This document shows positions 43,358 to 53,900 of a stretch of DNA of 64,000 nt, one piece after another. How positions within the stretch are numbered: the stretch's first letter is position 1; each line of letters begins with the position of its first letter. The position numbers and the translations under genes are program-made. The notes beneath the pieces were generated by a model. That model searched no databases. It saw nothing but the letters and a program-made list of their open reading frames with translations, and was not told the origin of the DNA. Location of the stretch: the NCBI GenBank assembly GCA_041653995.1, contig JBAZEK010000004.1:1-64000 (forward strand), given 5' to 3'. The DNA is from Dehalococcoidia bacterium (GTDB lineage Bacteria; Chloroflexota; Dehalococcoidia; GIF9; UBA5629).

Positions 43358-44205
43358 GTATCCGCCGAAAGCGAGACTGTTCGATCTATAACCTGCTCAA
43401 TAGCCTCATCCGGCGTGGAAGCGCCTGCAGTTATACCCACAGCCTTCTTGCCCTTAAGCCACTCAATATCTATCTCGCCGGCGTTCTCAATATGATGCGT
43501 CTCCACAATATGCTGGCAGACTTCCGCCAGGCGGCGGGTATTGGCGCTATTGTGCCCGCCGACGACTATCATGAGGTCGCTGGTCCCGGCCAACTCTTCG
43601 GCTGCCAGCTGCCTTTTCTGCGTCTCCTGGCAGAGCGTGTTCTCTACCCTGATCTCCCTTGCACGGGGAAGCAGTCGCTGATTGAGCCGGTTGACGAAGG
43701 CTATGAACTCCGCCCTGCTCTGCGTGGTTTGCGCCATGATGCCGATACGTGTTGGTAGGCTCTCAATCGGCACCTGGCCCGCATCCATCGAGGCAATGGA
43801 CTTGTCGCCGGCCCAACCCAGAAGCCCGCGCACTTCGGGGTGGCTGGCCTCTCCGAAGATAATGACCCCGAAGCCTGCGTTGGCCAGCCGTCGAGCCGCT
43901 TTCTGCGCGCTGCGCACAATCGGGCAGGTCGTGTCGATAACTTCTGCCCCCGCCGCCAGGAGCTTCTCCAGCACCGCCGGAGAGAGACCGTGTGAAGAGA
44001 CCGCAATTGTGCCGCTCTCCAGATTGTCGGCATCCTCCACGACACTCACCCCCAGGGCCTTGAGCCGCGCAACGACCGTCTTGTTGTGTACAATCGGCCC
44101 GAGCGTAGCTATAGATTGTCCCCGGCGGGCCGAGCTTTCAATGATCTTGAGAGCGCGCCGCACACCGAAACAGAAGCCGAGCTCGCGGGCCTTCTCTATC
44201 TTCAT
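43354..44205 (-). CDS. ispH: 4-hydroxy-3-methylbut-2-enyl diphosphate reductase
   Basis: The last enzyme of the MEP isoprenoid pathway, making IPP and DMAPP with a [4Fe-4S] cluster. The 283-residue protein keeps the three cluster cysteines, Cys12 in GFCFGVRRA, Cys94 in DTTCPIV and Cys192 in NTLCQETQKRQ, as well as SSHG, VVGGHNSANTRRL and a final ITAGASTPD. No S1-domain or other fusion. It ends against the HIT gene. It is separated by about 100 bp from the 3-hydroxyacyl-CoA dehydrogenase gene upstream on the same strand. Confidence 0.97.
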   Translation of the reverse strand: MKIEKARELGFCFGVRRALKIIESSARRGQSIATLGPIVHNKTVVARLKALGVSVVEDADNLESGTIAVSSHGLSPAVLEKLLAAGAEVIDTTCPIVRSAQKAARRLANAGFGVIIFGEASHPEVRGLLGWAGDKSIASMDAGQVPIESLPTRIGIMAQTTQSRAEFIAFVNRLNQRLLPRAREIRVENTLCQETQKRQLAAEELAGTSDLMIVVGGHNSANTRRLAEVCQHIVETHHIENAGEIDIEWLKGKKAVGITAGASTPDEAIEQVIDRTVSLSADT

Positions 44206-44251
44206 ATAGCGTAGATTATAGCGCCATATATTTTACAGGTCACCCTCAGGG

Positions 44252-44271
44252 ACTTACCTTCAGGCGCACCC
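44252..44271. repeat. Degenerate CACCTGAAGGTA module
   Basis: On the minus strand this reads GTGCGCCTGAAGGTAAG, resembling the second module of the repeats at 36341 and 39075. No GGGCGGGTTT hairpin accompanies it. It lies between ispH and the dehydrogenase gene. Confidence 0.35.
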
Positions 44272-44301
44272 TGTCTAAACCGTGCGGATCTGAATCCACG
44301 C

Positions 44302-45153
44302 TTACTTATAGTCGTAAAAACCCTTTCCGGTCTTGCGTCCCAGATGACCGGCGGTTACCATCTTGCGCAGCAGAACGGGAGCGACGAACTTGGGATTTTT
44401 AGTTTCGGCATAGATTGCATCCATGACGAAGAGCAAGGTATCCAGCCCGACCATGTCGGCCAGCGTAAGCGGCCCCATGGGATGGTTAAGCCCCAGCTGC
44501 ACTCCCGTGTCGATGTCCTCCCTGGTAGCCACGCCGTTTTCATACATCTCGAAAGCTTCCACCATATATGGCAGAAATGAGCGGTTGACGATAAAACCCG
44601 GCCTGTCCGGAGCAGTGATAACGGTCTTGCCCAGCGATTTTCCCCACTCCACTGCGGTCTCCAGAGTCTCCTTGCTGGTGGTTATGGTCTTCACCAGTTC
44701 CAGCAATTTCATCAGCGGCACGGGATTGAAGAAATGGCAGCCCAATACCTTGTCCGGGCGCTTGGTTACCGCCGCCACATCCATAACCGACAGGCAGGAT
44801 GTGTTCGTGCTGAGTATGGCGCCCGGACCACAGACGCGGTCCAAATCAATAAATATCTTTTTTTTGAGATCGAGGTTCTCAATGGCAGCCTCCACGACGA
44901 GATCGCAGTCCCTGAAATCCGTCATTTCCGTGGTACCTTTGATCTTGGCCAGCGTCTTGTCCATATCAGCCTGTGCCATTTTACCCTTCTCCACCGCCTT
45001 TGAAAGCGAAACCCTGACGGCAGCCATACCCTTATCCAGCAAATCCTTGCTGATCTCGGATGCGACCACATCGTAACCCGCCTTGGCGCTCACCTCGGCA
45101 ATGCCTCGGCCCATCAATCCAAACCCCACAACACCTATTTTCTTTATTGTCAT
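44302..45153 (-). CDS. 3-hydroxybutyryl-CoA dehydrogenase family
   Basis: A 283-residue NAD(P)-dependent dehydrogenase of short-chain 3-hydroxyacyl-CoA. The N-terminal Rossmann fold begins VVGFGLMGRGIAEVSAKAG. The catalytic His is in GCHFFNPVPLMKLLELV, and the C-terminal helical domain has GFIVNRSFLPYMVEA and a final GRKTGKGFYDY. It lies 20 bp after the enoyl-CoA hydratase gene; the two enzymes catalyse neighbouring steps of beta-oxidation or of the reverse butyryl-CoA pathway. A thiolase is not visible in the window. Confidence 0.95.
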   Translation of the reverse strand: MTIKKIGVVGFGLMGRGIAEVSAKAGYDVVASEISKDLLDKGMAAVRVSLSKAVEKGKMAQADMDKTLAKIKGTTEMTDFRDCDLVVEAAIENLDLKKKIFIDLDRVCGPGAILSTNTSCLSVMDVAAVTKRPDKVLGCHFFNPVPLMKLLELVKTITTSKETLETAVEWGKSLGKTVITAPDRPGFIVNRSFLPYMVEAFEMYENGVATREDIDTGVQLGLNHPMGPLTLADMVGLDTLLFVMDAIYAETKNPKFVAPVLLRKMVTAGHLGRKTGKGFYDYK

Positions 45154-45173
45154 GGTCTTCCTCCTGCAAAGTG

Positions 45174-45944
45174 TTATTTAGCTTTAAAATTCGCCTTGCG
45201 CTTCTCGATGAACGCCTGCCGCCCCTCTTTGAAATCCTCCGTACTGGTGACAATCCTCTCAATCTGATACTCGATATCAAGCCCGTTCAGAAGAGTGGTA
45301 TTTAAGCCCGTCATCATAGCCTGCTTGGCAGCCCGGGCGGCCAGCGGCGCAGGTTTGAGAAGTGTTTCTGCCATCTTCTTAGCCTCATTCATCAGTTCGG
45401 CGGCCGGCACGACCCGGTTGACCAGGCCGATGCGATAAGCTTCCTGAGCATCGATGGGACGGCCTGAAGTAAGCATCTCAACTGCCTTCGCCTGCGCTAC
45501 AGCCCGTGGCAGGCGCTGTGTGCCGCCCCAGCCCGGGATAAGGCCCAGGTTGATCTCCGGAAAGCCGAACGTGGCATTCTCGGCCGCGATCCTTATATCA
45601 CAGGCCAGGGCTACCTCGAAACCGCCACCCAGGCAGGCGCCGTTGATAGCGGCTATAATGGGTTTCCATATCTGCATATCCTCGCAGATAGCTGGCGCAG
45701 GCATTTCACCGCGGTGAGCGCTCTGCTGTATCAGCGGCAGAGTCGTTTTAATATCGGCGCCCACGGAGAAAGCCCTCTCGCCCGATCCGGTCAGAATGGC
45801 CACCCATAGTTCCTCATCAGCGTTGAAATCGTAGAAACATTTGTTGATCTCGCTTATCTGCTGCGGATCGAATGAGTTCAGAGCTTCCGGCCGGTTGAGC
45901 GTGATGATTGCCAGCCTGCCCTCTTTCTGATAGCCTACTGCCAT
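45174..45944 (-). CDS. Enoyl-CoA hydratase (crotonase family)
   Basis: About 256 residues. The start at 45944 is set by AGGAGG at 45951-45956; an upstream in-frame ATG has no ribosome site. The oxyanion-hole and catalytic glutamate regions are in ACLGGGFEVALACDIRIA and FPEINLGLIPGWGGTQRLPR, so both Glu residues of true hydratases are present. It probably adds water to crotonyl-type CoA esters. It is followed closely by a 3-hydroxyacyl-CoA dehydrogenase gene and preceded by the PAC2 genes on the same strand. Confidence 0.93.
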   Translation of the reverse strand: MAVGYQKEGRLAIITLNRPEALNSFDPQQISEINKCFYDFNADEELWVAILTGSGERAFSVGADIKTTLPLIQQSAHRGEMPAPAICEDMQIWKPIIAAINGACLGGGFEVALACDIRIAAENATFGFPEINLGLIPGWGGTQRLPRAVAQAKAVEMLTSGRPIDAQEAYRIGLVNRVVPAAELMNEAKKMAETLLKPAPLAARAAKQAMMTGLNTTLLNGLDIEYQIERIVTSTEDFKEGRQAFIEKRKANFKAK

Positions 45945-46037
45945 AGAAGTCCTCCTTATTCGTCGATTGATAAACGCCAAATTATATCAAAATAGCGCAC
46001 CCAAGATACACATATAATGGACCGGCAGACGACGCCC

Positions 46038-46862
46038 TTACTTGAGCGCCTCGGCCATCTCGCGTGCAAGCTTCTCGCTCTCCTCGCCATCCAATCCATC
46101 ACCCACTTCCAGCTTGCGCACCATATTTTTTATCTCGGGAGACTTGTCGAACAGCCTGGCGATTTTATTGTTTTGCAGGGCGATGACTGAATCCAGAGCC
46201 GTGAAGTCAACCCCGAGATCAAACTTGCTGTTGAAAAAATATACAAGCCGCTTTACCGCGCGGGGATCATCCGTGGACACCAGGTAATATGGAACCGGCA
46301 CCCAGAGATTGACCGCCGGTATGTTGCGCTGCCCCGCCAGCCATGACAGATATGAGCTCAGTGTGGGCTTCTGGCCGGAGGGAGTCTCGTAATCGTTGTC
46401 TGAAATGACATTATACGGATCCAGCGTGGGCTTGATTTCTTTGTTATTCACAATCGAAATGAGCGATCTCGGGACCGTGTGAGCGGCTGTGGAGATCATG
46501 GCTCCCATGGTATATATCTCCTTGACAGCGCAATCACGATCAGCGACATCAAGCACCGATGTAAGGAACCTGTGCCAGCCCATCCTGGGAATACTGCTCT
46601 TGAAAATTACCAGGTTATTGCGATCACACACATAGAACTTGCTTTCAGGAAAGCGGGCTACATTGTCCACTACATTCACCCCGCCCATGGGGAAGAAGCC
46701 CTCAGGCAGCACTTCGCCGAACTCACTACAGCCCAGAGACTGCAACAGGTAATCAACGGCCCGCACTCCCAGTTTGCCGGCATCCTCAGCCCAGGCTACT
46801 ATCAAGACTGATCCTTTCAGGCCCGGGCTGCCGCTTAATCTAATAGCCTCTTCGCCGCTCAC
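46038..46862 (-). CDS. PAC2-family protein B
   Basis: A 274-residue member of the PAC2 family, relatives of proteasome assembly chaperones. Family features are the AWAEDAGKLGVRAVDYLL start, an internal YTMGAMISTAAHTVPRSL segment and a helical C-terminus (about residues 220-270). Its ATG overlaps the stop of the PAC2 gene upstream by 4 bp. The N-terminal half differs more from other PAC2 proteins than its partner does. No proteasome subunits are visible in the window; the function is unknown. Confidence 0.72.
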   Translation of the reverse strand: MSGEEAIRLSGSPGLKGSVLIVAWAEDAGKLGVRAVDYLLQSLGCSEFGEVLPEGFFPMGGVNVVDNVARFPESKFYVCDRNNLVIFKSSIPRMGWHRFLTSVLDVADRDCAVKEIYTMGAMISTAAHTVPRSLISIVNNKEIKPTLDPYNVISDNDYETPSGQKPTLSSYLSWLAGQRNIPAVNLWVPVPYYLVSTDDPRAVKRLVYFFNSKFDLGVDFTALDSVIALQNNKIARLFDKSPEIKNMVRKLEVGDGLDGEESEKLAREMAEALK

Positions 46863-47776
46863 TTCTGCTCTCCCCCCACATCATGCTTGAAGAACTTATC
46901 TATATCTTCAAGTATCTTTTTCTTATCGTCCTCGGTTATCAAATCTCCGCTCTCGGCCGCAGCCACAGTGGACTCTTTGAGCCGGTCGAGCTGCTGCTTG
47001 ATCTCATCAGGAAGTTTCTCATAGAGCCGTGTCAGTTCACTCTCACTTTGCCGGGCCAGCTCATTTATCACTTCCATATCGATCCATAGATCAAGTGCCG
47101 TAGAAAGCACTTCGAGCACCGACTTGGACCCTTTGGGATAGGGAAAGGGAAAACCCTGCAGATATATGGGTATCTCCCCCATGATGCAGACCGCATCAAT
47201 GCCACGCCTACGTGCTATGCCCAGCAAAAGCCCGTTAAGGCCGGCAATGTTACCCTCACCTCCACGCCCTTCTATATCCGACATCAGCACGGTGTTATCG
47301 TAGCCCCTGAATTCAGCGACAAGTTCGGGTGAATTGGGCACAGCCCAGGCCCGTGACCTGGCAGTATGATGCATGGGCGCCACCGCCGCCCCGGAGGTGT
47401 AGATACGCCTGCATCCATACTTCTGCGCCACATCCAATACCATATTGGCCATATCGTAGGCCATGCTGCCGGCTGCATAGACTCCTCCTCCCTCGGCCGG
47501 CTGTTCTTCGCCGAGAAATAATATCAGGTCATGCTTTCCAGTTGTATGGTAGAAAAAGTCGCTGGCCGGGAAATCCAGTTTCACCAGCTCGCCATCACGT
47601 ATAATGGCCTTCCTGGGATAGAAAAAATCATCGGGCTCTATATAAGCCATCTGCTCAGCCTGCAGCGACCTGCGCAACGTGTCCAGTGCAATCAGACCGA
47701 TGTTGCCTATGCCCGGCCAGGCCGCGATCATCACCGGATCGATCAGTCCGGGCTCTTTAATATAGCGAATCCCCAT
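46859..47776 (-). CDS. PAC2-family protein A (proteasome assembly chaperone-like)
   Basis: About 305 residues from ATG 47776; a longer frame starting at 47812 has a poorer ribosome site. It has the PAC2 core: PVMIAAWPGIGNIGLIALDTL, YTSGAAVAPMHHTARSR, and GLNGLLLGIARRRGIDAVCIMGEIP, followed by a helical C-terminal region (about 240-305). In archaea and actinobacteria related proteins are linked to 20S proteasome assembly. Here two paralogues are encoded back to back, so they may form a heterodimer, as PAC1-PAC2 does in eukaryotes. They precede acyl-CoA genes on the same strand. Confidence 0.85.
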   Translation of the reverse strand: MGIRYIKEPGLIDPVMIAAWPGIGNIGLIALDTLRRSLQAEQMAYIEPDDFFYPRKAIIRDGELVKLDFPASDFFYHTTGKHDLILFLGEEQPAEGGGVYAAGSMAYDMANMVLDVAQKYGCRRIYTSGAAVAPMHHTARSRAWAVPNSPELVAEFRGYDNTVLMSDIEGRGGEGNIAGLNGLLLGIARRRGIDAVCIMGEIPIYLQGFPFPYPKGSKSVLEVLSTALDLWIDMEVINELARQSESELTRLYEKLPDEIKQQLDRLKESTVAAAESGDLITEDDKKKILEDIDKFFKHDVGGEQK

Positions 47777-47940
47777 GTATTCACCTGTGATAAATTGATT
47801 ATAGCATATCAAATGCCGGCTTTACGGCAAACTGCCCGGAGCATCGGCGACGATGCAATGATCAAAGGCCCTTCAGCTACGAAAAACTTGACATCAAGGT
47901 GCATAACCAAGATGATATTAATTAGCGCAAGCATTGTGAC

Positions 47941-50900
47941 GTGAAAGAAGAAGGACGTTCAGCCGCTTCAAAAGCGGCAAGAAAGATCAGGAAGCTGCCG
48001 AAAATCCTCATCGTGGACGACAGCGGGGAGAACCTGCGCCTCTTCTGTACAATCCTTGAAAACGCCGGTTACCGTATCACGTCTGCCGCAAACGGCAAGG
48101 AGGCCCTGCAGAAGCTGCGTAAAGCAAAGCCCGATTTAATATTATCGGATATCCTAATGCCTGTGATGGACGGATTCCGGCTCCTGCAGGAATGCAAAGC
48201 GGATCCGATCCTGAGCAGTATCCGGTTTATTTTCCTCACCGGCGCCTTTACCGATACAAAAGACGAGGAGCTCGGGATTAAGCTGGGTGCGGATACTTTC
48301 CTGCGCAAACCCATTGAACCGGACGAACTGACGCGCATTGTATCAGAGTTGCTTGCGCGTAAAATCAGGTCGAAAAAGGGAACAGGTAAACCGAAGGAGA
48401 ATAAAAACAGACCTGACGGCGACCTGTACAATGCTGCTCTCATGCAGAAGCTGGAACGAAAGATGGAGGCGCTGGAACAGGAGATATCCGATAGGAAGAG
48501 AGCCGAGGACGCCCTGGTCAAAAGCGAGGAGCAATACCGCCTGTTGTTTGAGACGATGGATCAAGGTGTGACGTGCTGGGCTGAAGGAAGGGTGATATCG
48601 GCTAATCCGGCGGCGGCAAGAATAATGGGCCTGGAGATGGATGACTTGGTCGGCCGGGCAGCCACCGATCCTGTATGGAACTTCTTCCATGAGGACGGCA
48701 GCGATTTCTATCCGGACGATTTCCCCGTAACCGTGGCAGCAAAAACCGGCAAACTGGTAAGGGAGATAACTATCGGGTTCTTCAGAGGAATTGATAATAA
48801 AATCCGCTGGATCCGCATGAGCGCCATACCTCAGTTCCATCCGGGCGCAGATATGCCTTACCAGGTCTACGCCACTTTCGCTGACATAACCGATCGCTTC
48901 TTTGCGTTCAAGGCCCTGCAGGAGAGCGAATCACGCATGTCGGCCATACTGGAAAATACCCGGGATGCCATGTGGTCGGTCGACAGCGGTTATCACATAA
49001 TCGCTGCCAACAGCAGCGCCCGTAAATTCTATCAGCAGGTCTACGGCGCCACCCTCACAGAAGGAATGGATATTCGTTCCGCCATGCCTCAGGAAAATAA
49101 TGACTTCTGGAGCACTGTCGGGCGGCGAGTGCTGAACGGGGAGAAGGTTGCGCTCGAAAGGAGCTATGAATTTGCTGACGGCCCCGCTTATTACGAGTTT
49201 TCACTCAGCCCCATATTCTCTGCGTCAGGTCGACCTGTTGGCGCTGTATGTTCAGCCAGGAATATAACGGAGCGTAAAAAGGCTGAGCAGCAGATAAATG
49301 AGAGCGAAAAACACCACCGCATGGTGCTGGAGAATATATCGGAATCGATCTACGTGATTCAGGACGGCCGGATCAAATTTTGCAAGTCCGGCGTTTCGGC
49401 CATCACAGGCTACAGCGGGGATGAGCTACTGAATAAGTCCCTGGCGGAACTCATCCACCCTGATGATGTCAAATCCGTTATGGACAACCATTTCGGCAGG
49501 GCGGGGGGAGAGCAGGCGCCTTCAGAGCAGATCTACAGGGTGATAGATAAGAATGGTGAAATCCGCTGGGTGGAAGCCCATATAAACACCATTGAATGGG
49601 AGGGCCGCCCGGCCTCGCTTATAGTACAGTCCGACATCACCGAACGACGTCAGATGGAGGCTTCTATTGAAAAGGCCAATCGCCTCCATAAAATGCTCTC
49701 CCTGTGCAACGCAACCATGGTACATGCCACCAGTGAAATAGAGCTGCTACGGAACATATGCGGAATCATGACTGAGACAGGCGGCTATCGCATAGCCTGG
49801 GCAGGCTATGCTGAGGATGATGAGAACAAGACAGTTAAGCCTGTGGCCATCAGCGGGGCCGACGCAGGTAGAATTGAAAGCGCAGGTATAACATGGAGCG
49901 ATAGTGACCTGGGCAAGGGGCCGGCCGGACGGGCTATCCGCACAGGAAAGATCGCTGTCATCCAGGATATAGCACTCGATCCGGCGTATAAACCCTGGCT
50001 CAGCCTGGTGGAAGAGGCTGGCATTCGATCGACTATTTCGCTACCGCTCAAGTACCGTGATCAGGTCTTCGGCTCGATAAACATCTATGCGGATCGTAAA
50101 AACGCTTTTGAGGAAGACGACATCTCACTGCTGAATGAGCTGTCCCAAGATCTGGCCTATGGCATTTCCGCGTTGCGTGAGCACGTGCGGCTTAAAGAGG
50201 CGGAGTCAGCCCTCAGGAAGAGCGAAGAGTTGTTCCGCAAGGCCGTACAGAGCACAACGGATATCGTCTGGGACTGGGACATCCAGACAGGCCTGGTGAC
50301 ATGGTTCGGGGACATCGACGGCATGCTGGGATATCAGCGCGACGAGTTCCCTCGAACTCTGGATGCCTGGGAAAATGCGCTGCACCCGGATGACCGCGAC
50401 CGCGTTACGGAGGCGTTGAACCGTCACGCTGAAACAGGTGAACCTTATAACGTCGAGTACCGCATTTTGCGCAAAGACGGATCGCAGCGCAACTGGATAG
50501 ACCGCGGGCTGGCCGTCTATGACGAAAACGGCAGGATCGCACATTCAGTGGGCGCCTGCGTCGATATCACTGAACACAGGCAGTCCGAGGCCAGGGGCAA
50601 GATACGCCGCGATCTGGCCTTGAAGCTGGCCGGCCGTATAGACATGGAGACGGCGCTTAAATACTGCCTGGACGCCGCCATTGAAATCTCAGGATTCGAC
50701 ACGGGGGTAATCTATATATTAGATGAGAAGAGCGGCGATCTCAAGACCGCCTGTAATTATGGCTCTTCAGCATATACTGAAGAGCATTATTTCGTGTTGA
50801 AAGCCGATTCCGCAGACGCCCGCCATATTAAAAAAGGCAGGCCCAATTACCTGAGCGCCGGTGAGTTCAAGCCGCCTTTTGATCAAAAGCTAAAACATGA

Positions 50901-53900
50901 AGGATTCACTTTCGACGCGATGATACCGGTGTTATTCCAGAATCAAGTGATCGGCGCACTGGGTATCCTCTCTCATACACAGAACAATATGCCGCTGGTA
51001 ATCCGAGACTCACTGGAAGCTATTGCCGCAGATATAGGCATAATCATCGATCGCCTGTCCTCCAGACAGGCGCTGCAGGCCAGCGAGGAGCGCTACCGGT
51101 TTATCACTGAAAACACGGCGGATGTTATCTGGATGCTGGATAAATACCTTAATTACACATTTATCAGCCCATCCGTTACCAGGCTGAACGGATTTACCGT
51201 GGAAGAAGCCATGTCACGCGGGATAGCCCAGCGAATGACGCCTGAGTCCCTGGATAAAATAGCCGGAGCATTGGAAAACGGCAGTATCCCCATCCTTGAC
51301 AGTACCCCGGGCCAGAAGCGCTGGTTCACTATAGAAATGGAGACGTATCATAAAAACGGCTCCACAGTCTGGATGGAGACTTCAATGGCATTGATAACCG
51401 ATGCCTCAGGTGAAATCATCGGTATGCTGGGCACCTCCCGTGATATATCGACCCGCAGGCAAGCGGAACAGGCCCTGCGTAACAGCGAGGAGAAATATCG
51501 CCTGGTGGTGGAAAATGCCCATGAGGCCATCTTCATCACGCAGGATGGCATGATTAAATTCGCCAACCAGAACACCGCCAGCATAATGCTGCTCCGGCCG
51601 GAAGACCTGCTCTCAATTCCCTTTGTAGATTTCATCTATCAGGATGACAAGGAATATATCGTCAGCAGGCACCTGCGCCGCCTTAAAGGTGAACCTATCG
51701 AGGAAGTATCCGAATTCCGCGTGATCAGAGGAGACGGCCAGGTTCGCTGGGCGGAGCTGCGGGCCGTCTTGATTGAATGGGAGGGACTGCCGGCCACGCT
51801 CAATTTCATTACGGATATCACAGAACGCAGACAATCCGGGGAACGGGGGAAAATACGCCGCGACCTGGCTCTATCGCTGATCGGCATAACCGACATCGAG
51901 ACGGCAGCCGAACTGTGCCTTGATGCCGCTATCAGGATCTCAGGCTTCGATTCCGGGGTGGTTTATCTAAAGAATCAAGAGACGGGCGATTTTCATGCAA
52001 TCTGTCACCAAAATATAACTCCTGCCCTGGTTGAAAAATTGTCGTCCCTGCCTGCTGATAGCATATGGGCACGCCTGCTTATGAAAGGATCTCCCATTTA
52101 TACAAAAGCCGAGGAATTCACTCCGCCCTTTGCTGAGGAGCTGAAATCCGAGGGGCTGACATTCAACGCAACCATACCTGTCAAGCACGGGGAATGGATC
52201 CTGGCATCCCTGGGAGTTTATTCACATTCTCTGGACAACATGCCCGATGTCGTCCGCAATTCGCTGGAGGCAATTGCAGCAGATATAGGCATAGTGATTG
52301 AACGCATCGGAACCAGGCGGGAACTGCAGAGAAGCGAAGAACGCTATAATGTTATCGCTGAAAACACCAGCGATGTAATATGGTCCGCGGACCAACACCT
52401 CCACTATACCTATTTCAGCCCTTCGGTTTATACGCAGAGGGGCTATACACCGCAGGAGATGTTGCAGTTAAAGATGGAACAGGTCATCACAGCTTCATCA
52501 CTGGAGCCGGTGGTAAGCGGAGTGGCAGGCGCCATATCGCGATTTGAAAGCGATCCGGGAGGCGGCCCGGTCACATACACGGGCGAGATGGAGGTCTACT
52601 GCAAGGATGGCTCGACAAAATGGACAGAGACATCATTCACGGTCATAGGCGATGAGCAGGGCAAGTTCAGCGGCGTGATGGGTATTTCACGCGATATCAC
52701 ACAGCGCCGACGGGCTGAGAGGGCTCTGATCGAAAGCGAAACGAAATACCGCAGCCTGATCGAGACTTCGTCCTCAGGCGTGGCCGTGGCCGATGAAACA
52801 GGCGTCCTGACCATGGTCAACGACAGGCTGTGCCAGATCTACGGTTACAGCAGGGACGATGTGATGGGCAGGCAGTTCTTTGATTTTATTCACCCGGATG
52901 ATAAAGACAAAATAATCAATGATTTCATGGAAGCGGTGGCGAAGGGTCAGACACTGCCGGCGATCGAGTTTCGCGGTCTGCGAAAAGACGGCTCCGTCAT
53001 CTGGTTGTTCACCAGTCCCAGCGCCCTGATAATAGAAGGGCGGCTGGCAGGCTTCAGCGTGATCATCCAGGATATTACCTCGCTGAAACTGGCTGAGCAA
53101 GCGCTCAAGGAGAGCGAGCTACGCTACCGCTCGTTATTCCACTATAATCCAGCTATGACCTATGCCATTGACCGGCAGGGTAATTTCACCAGCATCAACG
53201 CCGCTGCAGTCAGGATATCCGGCTACTCGGAGGAAGAGGCATTGAAGATGCCTTTCAGCCGTCTCATACCCCCTGAGTATATGGAGGTAGTCAAACAGCA
53301 TTTTGCCGGATCGTTGAACGGCGAGCCTCAGTCCTACGAGGCTGCCTTCATCACCAGGGACGGCAGGAAGATAGACGTCCATGTTACCGGAATACCTATA
53401 ATTATCGACGGCAAAGTGATCGGGGTCTACGGTATAACCGAGGATATCACCGGGCGCAAGAAGGCGGCGGAAGATTTGAAAACGGCCCTTGAGAAGGCCA
53501 GTTCCACGCTGGAGGGTACCATTGAGGCCATAGCCATGATGAGCGAGTTGCGCGACCCCTATACCGCCGGCCACCAGCGTATGGTCAGCCAGCTTGCCGT
53601 AGCTATTGCGGAGGAGCTCGACCTGGAGCAGAATCGTGTACAGGACCTGGCCGTGGCAGGCCTGCTGCACGATGTGGGCAAGGTCTACGTCCCCTCGGAG
53701 ATACTGAGCAAGCCGGGTAAACTCACCAATCTCGAGCTTGGTCTGGCCAAGGCCCATGCAGAAGCCAGCTATAACATCGTCAGGTCGATTAAATTTTCGG
53801 GGCCGATCGCGCACATAGTATGGCAGCATCATGAAAGGATCGACGGTTCGGGATATCCTCAGGGCCTTGCCGGAGAGCAGATCATGCTGGAGGCGAGGAT

